A DNA stretch of 52,709 nucleotides, from positions 1 to 52,709 of the forward strand of contig CAVZPD010000005.1 of the NCBI GenBank assembly GCA_963777045.1, in the 5' to 3' direction. The translations under genes and the position numbers were made by a program. Below the pieces are notes generated by a model. That model was not told the origin of the DNA. It was given only the letters and a program-made list of their open reading frames with translations, and searched no databases. The stretch's first letter is position 1. The number at the start of each line of letters is the position of its first letter. This document shows, one piece after another, positions 48,121-52,709 of the stretch. The DNA comes from JAPSGM01 sp963777045. GTDB lineage: Bacteria > Chloroflexota > Limnocylindria > QHBO01.

Positions 48121-49428
48121 TCAGTCGCCGGGCGGGCCGTAGGCGGCCGCCCTTGCCGACTCAGCGTCGGCCAGGTATCCCTCAAGCCCGCTCGGGTCTG
48201 CCAGGAAGCTGGTGAACAGGTCCAGGCCGATGTCTCCCTGCTCACGCGGCGCGCTGAACTCCCACAGCTCCACCAGCCGATCCGCCTGCTCGAACAGTTC
48301 GAGGCCCTTGAGGTGGCGCGGCAGGTATCCGGGCTCGATCCGGCGGTCGGGGATGACGCGCGGCACCGTCTGGTATGCCCGAATGAGCGCCTCGGGGCTC
48401 ACGAGCATCCGCAGGAAGTCTTTCGCCTGCTCCGGATGTGGAGCGTCGGCCGGGATGGCGAGGCCGTACACGAGCGCGATCTCGGTGCGGGGCAGGCTGG
48501 CGTCCTTCGGCGGCAGGGAGAAGAAGTCGACCGGATCGTCGTCGTGCAGCAGCGCGCTCTCATAGATCCACTCGCCCAGGTTCTCCATGGGCGCACGCCC
48601 ATCGGCCAGCATCGCGATGGCATCGGGGTATGCCTGCAGGATCGGGTCGCCGAAGCAGCCGCCCGCGATGAGCCTGTTCCACTCATCGAACACGGCACGC
48701 ACGCGCTGGTCGGTCCAGGCGATCTCTCCCGCGGCGAGCTGCTCGTGGAAATCGGGACCGTTGAGTGCCAGGTCGATGGTGCTGAACCATCGAGCCGCCG
48801 GCGGGGTCCAGCTCGGCTGGCCCGACTGCGAGATCGGCCGCTCGACGCCCGCCGCTCGCAGGCGGGCGCAGATGTCGAGCAGCTCGTCCCAGCTTCGCGG
48901 CGGCTCGACGTCGGCGGCCGCGAACGCCTCGGTGTTGTAGAAGACGGGGTTCCACTGGGCCAGGGTCGGCACCCAGTAGCGGCGGCCGTCGACGCTGGCC
49001 AGGTCGGCGATGGAGCCCGGAACGGCATCGTCCAGCCCGAGCTCCGCCCACAGATCGGTCAGGTCCAGGAAGCGTCCCGCCGCCGCATCGGGACGAAGCG
49101 AGCCGGCAATGAACCCGGCGACCAGGTCGGGGTCGTCCTCGAAGTAGCGCTCCTGCAGTTTCCGGTAGGGGACGACCGGCCTGGCATAGAACGTGTCCTG
49201 GGTGTAGTCCACCGTCACGGCGTCCACGGCGTCGTCGTAGGCGCGGGTCTCCGCGATCATCCAGTCGAGGTGCGGGCCGCCGCCGCCGAAGATGGCAAAC
49301 GAGAGTTCGACCGGAGCCGGTCCGGATCCGCCCGCTGGTTCGCCCTGCGACTCGGGCTGGCTGGGAGTCGCGGCGCACCCGGCCGCCAGCAGGAGCGCCA
49401 TGGTCGCCGGAAGCCATCTCAGCATCAT
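48121..49428 (-). CDS. Extracellular solute-binding lipoprotein (ABC family 1)
   Basis: Exported lipoprotein of about 435 residues. A signal sequence ends in the lipobox LAAGC, with Cys18 when counted from ATG 49428. The mature part has the features of family 1 sugar/oligosaccharide-binding proteins (YWVPTLAQWNPVFYNTEAFAAADVEPPRSWDELLDICARLRAAG and AIAMLADGRAPMENLGEW). No permease or ATPase gene is adjacent, so it is an orphan, or it uses components elsewhere. It is divergent from the MarR gene over a 44-bp spacer with two TACTGTCA boxes, which suggests control by that regulator. The ligand may be unrelated to sugars given the pyrimidine genes on both sides. Confidence 0.85.
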   Translation of the reverse strand: MMLRWLPATMALLLAAGCAATPSQPESQGEPAGGSGPAPVELSFAIFGGGGPHLDWMIAETRAYDDAVDAVTVDYTQDTFYARPVVPYRKLQERYFEDDPDLVAGFIAGSLRPDAAAGRFLDLTDLWAELGLDDAVPGSIADLASVDGRRYWVPTLAQWNPVFYNTEAFAAADVEPPRSWDELLDICARLRAAGVERPISQSGQPSWTPPAARWFSTIDLALNGPDFHEQLAAGEIAWTDQRVRAVFDEWNRLIAGGCFGDPILQAYPDAIAMLADGRAPMENLGEWIYESALLHDDDPVDFFSLPPKDASLPRTEIALVYGLAIPADAPHPEQAKDFLRMLVSPEALIRAYQTVPRVIPDRRIEPGYLPRHLKGLELFEQADRLVELWEFSAPREQGDIGLDLFTSFLADPSGLEGYLADAESARAAAYGPPGD

Positions 49429-49434
49429 TCGGTA

Positions 49435-49463
49435 TACTGTCACGTGATAGCAAGGTACTGTCA
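49435..49463. promoter_or_regulatory. Probable operator: two direct TACTGTCA boxes
   Basis: TACTGTCA at 49435-49442 and 49456-49463, 21 nt apart (two DNA turns), in the 44-bp spacer between the divergent lipoprotein and marR genes. The position suits autoregulation by MarR and control of the lipoprotein gene. Confidence 0.5.
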
Positions 49464-49472
49464 AGCAACACT

Positions 49473-50051
49473 ATGTCTGACGGAGGCGCGATCCTCTTCC
49501 ACGTTGCCGTGGTGGCGGATCTGCTGGATGGGCTACTGGAGCAACACCTGGCGCCGACGCGCCTGACGCCTCGGGAGTTCCAGCTGGCCACCGTCCTCAC
49601 CACCCGCGGGCCGATGCCGCCCGGCGCGATCGCGACGGTGACCGGCGTGCCTGCTCCGTCCGTGTCGCGGGTCGTGGGACACATGGCATCGAGGAGTCTG
49701 GTGACGCAGGAGGCAAACGCCGCCGACCGTCGCTCGCGCATCGTTTCCCTCACCTCGGAGGGCAAGGCCGCCCATGCCGATTCCCAAGCTGCATTTCGGA
49801 CGCTGTTCGATGCCGTGGCCGCCCACCTGGGGAGCGAGCTTGCGGTCACCGACGCCTCGGTGCACCGGCTCGAGTGGGCCATGCGCGCCATCGCCAAGGT
49901 GGAGGCGCCCGAGCCCGTCGCGGTGCCCGATGCCACCTCGCACGTGCTCCACTACGCTGGTCCGGCGCTGGGGCTGGACGAGGAGGCGGAGGTGCACGAC
50001 TACATCGACTGGGTTCGCCAGCGGACCGCACGCCGGCAGCGCCGCCCCTGA
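49473..50051 (+). CDS. MarR family transcriptional regulator
   Basis: Winged-helix regulator of 192 residues. The helix-turn-helix region is MPPGAIATVTGVPAPSVSRVVGHMASRSLVTQEA, followed by the wing with the typical basic pattern AADRRSRIVSLTSEGKAA. A C-terminal extension of about 55 residues beyond the MarR core (VAVPDATSHVLHYAGPALGL...) is unusual and may bind a ligand or partner. It is divergent from the solute-binding lipoprotein and upstream of dihydropyrimidinase, so it probably controls the catabolic locus. The ligand might be a pyrimidine or ureido acid; that is inference. Confidence 0.87.
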   Translation: MSDGGAILFHVAVVADLLDGLLEQHLAPTRLTPREFQLATVLTTRGPMPPGAIATVTGVPAPSVSRVVGHMASRSLVTQEANAADRRSRIVSLTSEGKAAHADSQAAFRTLFDAVAAHLGSELAVTDASVHRLEWAMRAIAKVEAPEPVAVPDATSHVLHYAGPALGLDEEAEVHDYIDWVRQRTARRQRRP

Positions 50052-50103
50052 ACGCCAGTTCCGCGACGTGCCAAGCGGCACTTCCGCGGGGCGAGGTGCG
50101 GGG

Positions 50104-50109
50104 TACCAT
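50104..50109 (+). promoter_or_regulatory. -10 box of dihydropyrimidinase gene
   Basis: TACCAT followed by CGGCTCC, 82 nt before the ATG at 50191. A GTGCC-AAGC-GGCAC hairpin lies upstream, just after the marR stop. The gene thus has its own leadered transcript. Confidence 0.45.
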
Positions 50110-50190
50110 CGGCTCCAGACTGCGGAAGACCGCGAAGACCGCGAATCGCGCATCCAGGGCAGGCCCACCCCTCGAGCACGGAGGAACGCC

Positions 50191-51573
50191 ATGCGTACGC
50201 TCATCAAGAACGGCACCGTCGTCAACGCCGATACCACCAGCCGCGCCGACGTCCTGATCGACGGCGAGAAGATCGCCGCCATGGGCACCCAGATGGACGT
50301 ATCGGCCGATCGGACCATCGACGCGTCCGGCAAGTGGGTCGTCCCGGGCGGGATCGACGTCCACACCCACATGGAGCTGCCCTTCGGCGGCACCTTCGCC
50401 AAGGACACCTTCGAGACGGGGACGCGGGCGGCGGCCTTCGGCGGCACCACCACGATCATCGACTTCGCCGTGCAGCCCCGCGGTGGATCACTGCGGCAGG
50501 GACTGGACGCCTGGATGGAGAAGGCGGAGGGCAACGCCTGCATCGACTACGGCTTCCACATGATCGTGTCCGATGTCCGCGACGACGTGCTGTCCGAGAT
50601 GGACACGCTGGTGGACGAGGGGGTCACCACCTTCAAGCTCTTCACCGCCTACCCGGGTGTCTTCCTCTCCGATGACGGCGCGATCCTCCGCGCCATGCAG
50701 CAGACCGCCAAGAACGGCGGCATGATCCTGATGCACGCCGAGAACGGCATGGCGATCGACGTGGTCGCCAACCAGAACGCGGAGGCCGGCAACACCGATC
50801 CCTACTACCACGGTGTCAGTCGCTCGCCCGTGTTCGAGGCCGATGCCACCAGTCGCGTCATCCGCCTGGCCGAGGTCGCCGGCGTCCCGGTCTACATCGT
50901 CCACCTCTCCTCGCGTAACGCTCTCAACGAGGTGCGCCGCGCCCGCGACGAGGGCCAGCCGGCGTTCGCCGAGACGTGCCCGCAGTACCTCTTCCTCTCG
51001 CTGGACGACATGAAGAACGGCTTCGAGGGCGCCAAGTTCGTCTGCTCGCCGCCGCTGCGCCCCGCCGACCACCAGGAGGACCTGTGGGACGGCCTGGTCC
51101 GCGACGACCTGCAGATCGTCTCGACCGACCACTGCCCATTCGACTTCCATGGCCAGAAGGAGCTGGGACGCGGCGACTTCCGCAAGATCCCGAACGGCCT
51201 GCCGGGCGTGGAGGATCGGGTCGACCTGCTGCACCATGGCGGGCCAGCCGCGGGACGGATGAGCCCGAACCGATGGGTCGAGATCGTCTCGACCGCGCCG
51301 GCTCGCATGTTCGGCCTCACCCAGAAGGGCGCGGTGGCGCCGGGCCTGGATGCCGACATCCTGGTCTACGACCCGAACCGCAAGCGGACGATCTCGGCCA
51401 AGACGCACCACATGGACGTCGACTACTCGTGCTACGAGGGGATGGAGATCACCGGTGGATCGGACGTCGTGCTGTCGCGTGGCCGCATCGTCGTGGACGG
51501 CGACGAATGGCTGGGGGAGCGCGGCGGCGGGCAGTTCATCCGGCGCGCCCGCAGCCGTGAGTTCCTGAAGTAG
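50191..51573 (+). CDS. hydA: Dihydropyrimidinase / D-hydantoinase
   Basis: Cyclic amidohydrolase of 460 residues, normal length for the family. Metal ligands H58 and H60 (GGIDVHTHMELPFGG), the carboxylated lysine K149 (TTFKLFTAYPG), H in LMHAEN, VHLSS and STDHCPFDF are all present. It opens 5,6-dihydrouracil or dihydrothymine to the N-carbamoyl-beta-amino acid, and many homologs also open 5-substituted hydantoins. The next step is provided by the beta-ureidopropionase at 46225. GGAGGAA stands 6 nt before the ATG. The last codons and the stop form the first unit of a 15-bp tandem repeat. Confidence 0.93.
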   Translation: MRTLIKNGTVVNADTTSRADVLIDGEKIAAMGTQMDVSADRTIDASGKWVVPGGIDVHTHMELPFGGTFAKDTFETGTRAAAFGGTTTIIDFAVQPRGGSLRQGLDAWMEKAEGNACIDYGFHMIVSDVRDDVLSEMDTLVDEGVTTFKLFTAYPGVFLSDDGAILRAMQQTAKNGGMILMHAENGMAIDVVANQNAEAGNTDPYYHGVSRSPVFEADATSRVIRLAEVAGVPVYIVHLSSRNALNEVRRARDEGQPAFAETCPQYLFLSLDDMKNGFEGAKFVCSPPLRPADHQEDLWDGLVRDDLQIVSTDHCPFDFHGQKELGRGDFRKIPNGLPGVEDRVDLLHHGGPAAGRMSPNRWVEIVSTAPARMFGLTQKGAVAPGLDADILVYDPNRKRTISAKTHHMDVDYSCYEGMEITGGSDVVLSRGRIVVDGDEWLGERGGGQFIRRARSREFLK

Positions 51574-51624
51574 CGCAGCGTGAAGTAGCGCAGCGTGACG
51601 TAGCGCCGCGTGAAGTAGCGTAAA
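51565..51624. repeat. 15-bp tandem repeat spanning the hydA stop codon
   Basis: Four units: CTGAAGTAGCGCAGC, GTGAAGTAGCGCAGC, GTGACGTAGCGCCGC and GTGAAGTAGCGTAAA. Because 15 is a multiple of three, every unit carries an in-frame TAG, so the hydA stop is present four times. Confidence 0.9.
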
Positions 51625-51635
51625 AATGCCGCATC

Positions 51636-51783
51636 TTGTCAGGCGCGACTGGTGGTCACGTTAGGCAGCTCCGGCCCGCCCATGGGAGGCGGAGGACGGT
51701 GCGTTCGAGCGTGGAACATCGGCATCTGCCGAGCTCAGTCCCCCTCGGACACGCCTAACGCGACCCTGGAGCGCGCCTGACAA
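51636..51783. mobile_element. 148-bp element with 31-bp imperfect terminal inverted repeats (MITE-like?)
   Basis: The left end (51636-51666) starts TTGTCAGGCGCG and finishes CGTTAGGC. The right end (51753-51783) is its reverse complement at 24 of 31 positions, with the outer 12 and inner 8 bases perfect. No coding content and no clear target duplication. It could also be one large hairpin. Confidence 0.45.
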
Positions 51784-51849
51784 CTTCCGCCAATGCGCGC
51801 GGCCGCAATGCGCGCGACGGTGCCTCGCCGCTCTGGCAGAGTTAGGGGC

Positions 51850-52709
51850 GTGCCCGATGATCGCCGCCAGCCGACTGCCCTCTTCCTGAACCGGGCCTCG
51901 GCAAGCAGTCGCAGTGAGCGCACCCGACGGGCCGTGGAGCTGGCCCGCGCGCGGCTCGACGCGGATCTGCACATCGCTGACACGCGCGATCCGGACGAGC
52001 TGGTCGTCTGGCTCGAGGAGCGCATCGGCTCGTACGCCACGGCGGTCATCGTCGGCGGCGACGGCACGCTGTCGATCGCCTACAACGTCCTCGCCGGCCG
52101 GGCCGGGCCGGCGCTCGGCTACCTGCCGGCCGGCTTCGGGAACGCAACCGCGCACCTGCTCCGGCTTCCACGGGACCCCGAGGCGCTCGTCTCGGTCATC
52201 GCCGCCGGAGACGCCCGTCCGCTCGACCTGGTCGACGTCGATGGACGCCTCGCGTTGTTCGCGGGCGCCGGTTGGGACGCCCTCGTCGCCGAGCGCTATG
52301 CCCGCTCCGGTGCCCGGCGGCTGTCGGGTTGGGGCGCTGCAATCGGCCGCTCCTTGCCGGATCTCGCCCGTCGCACGCCGGTCGTCGTGCAGGATGCCGA
52401 AGGACGCGAGGTCCACCATGGGCCGATGGAGATGCTGGTCGTCAGCACCACGCCCTGGTACGGGCGCGGGATGCTCGTCAACCCGGGCGCCCGGACCGAT
52501 GCCGGCCGCCTCGCCCTCCGAACCTATGCCGGTCCGCTGCCGAGCTTCGCCCTGGAGGTGGTGCGGTGGATGGCGCAGCGCGCGCCGAAGACTCCGGCGG
52601 TCCACGGCACGGAGTTCCGGGTCCGGCGGCTCGATGGCGAGCCACTCCTCGTCCAGGCCGACGGAGACGCCATCGGCCGCAAGCCGGAGTGGCGGTTCCG
52701 GATCCGCCC
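51850..52709 (+). CDS. Diacylglycerol kinase family lipid kinase (3' end beyond window)
   Basis: Incomplete gene; about 286 residues are present and the frame is open at the window edge. The catalytic domain of the DAG kinase/YegS/sphingosine kinase family is shown by ALFLNRASASSR at the start, the nucleotide loop G69-G-D-G-T73 (VIVGGDGTLSIAYNVL), LGYLPAGFGNATAHLLRLP, and the later VHGTEFRVRRLDGEPLLVQADGDAIG. These enzymes phosphorylate diacylglycerol or related lipids using ATP at the membrane face. GTG 51850 is the first reasonable start; no clear ribosome binding site or -10 box was found, so the start is uncertain. A usual family length near 300 means little is missing. Confidence 0.85.
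   Translation, partial: MPDDRRQPTALFLNRASASSRSERTRRAVELARARLDADLHIADTRDPDELVVWLEERIGSYATAVIVGGDGTLSIAYNVLAGRAGPALGYLPAGFGNATAHLLRLPRDPEALVSVIAAGDARPLDLVDVDGRLALFAGAGWDALVAERYARSGARRLSGWGAAIGRSLPDLARRTPVVVQDAEGREVHHGPMEMLVVSTTPWYGRGMLVNPGARTDAGRLALRTYAGPLPSFALEVVRWMAQRAPKTPAVHGTEFRVRRLDGEPLLVQADGDAIGRKPEWRFRIR

Noticed and set aside
1..52709. tRNA, rRNA or other standard RNA genes
   Set aside because: No tRNA cloverleaf signature, rRNA-like segment or known riboswitch motif was recognised on reading the spacers; a covariance-model scan would be needed to be certain.

Overview
This window is about 52.7 kb of dense, very GC-rich bacterial chromosome with roughly 47 protein genes, short intergenic gaps, and no RNA gene, CRISPR array, integrase or transposase that I can see. 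My best guess for the host is a Chloroflexota lineage (Ellin6529/Limnocylindria-like); a high-GC actinomycete cannot be excluded. The guess rests on GC content, a probable F420/FMN LLM-type flavoprotein, a cyclase-STAND ATPase-TPR protein, and many genes whose start codon lies 6-10 nt behind a -10 box (TAnnAT or TACACT), which implies leaderless mRNAs.

Left part (1-12 kb). A YesL-like membrane protein and a DinB protein converge next to a 5'-truncated sugar ABC permease relic. A tightly coupled four-gene operon follows (methyltransferase, FAD reductase, SRPBCC protein, beta-ketoacyl synthase), which looks like a small polyketide or fatty-acid-type pathway. XdhC and MoaA (molybdenum cofactor) converge. 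Then come a repeat-rich spacer, a VKOR protein flanked by SPW-like segments, a HAD hydrolase, a frameshifted FAD-linked hydroxyacid dehydrogenase and a TauE/SafE permease.

Middle (12-31 kb). A P-loop kinase, a disulfide oxidoreductase of the lipoamide dehydrogenase family, a DUF4395 protein, a solitary imidazolonepropionase and an EamA transporter are followed by a large class III cyclase-STAND-TPR protein carrying two apparent frameshifts. A NatAB-like ABC exporter is translationally coupled to a macro-domain protein. The three-gene proton-translocating transhydrogenase operon is followed by a HIT protein, two tandem secreted 5'-nucleotidases and a HAD hydrolase.

Right part (31-52.7 kb). 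A cation-homeostasis island holds two divergent CPA2 antiporters, a CBS protein and an ArsB/NhaD-like carrier. A split pyrimidine/hydantoin catabolic set follows: NCS1 permease and class III aminotransferase at 36-39.5 kb, then beta-ureidopropionase, LLM oxidoreductase, orphan lipoprotein, MarR regulator and dihydropyrimidinase at 46-51.6 kb. Together these could import a pyrimidine and take the dihydropyrimidine through the carbamoyl-beta-amino acid to a semialdehyde; no dihydropyrimidine dehydrogenase is visible. Between the halves lie a PLP decarboxylase coupled to a K+ channel, a P-loop protein, a PAS/MBL pair and a MarP-like membrane protease. The window ends inside a diacylglycerol-kinase-family gene.

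Non-coding structure of note: two spacers (7.4-7.85 kb and 42.0-42.3 kb) share a repeated CGATAGATC-type motif; there is a four-copy repeat behind 36.1 kb, a 15-bp tandem repeat that copies a stop codon at 51.57 kb, and a 148-bp element with 31-bp inverted ends at 51.64 kb.
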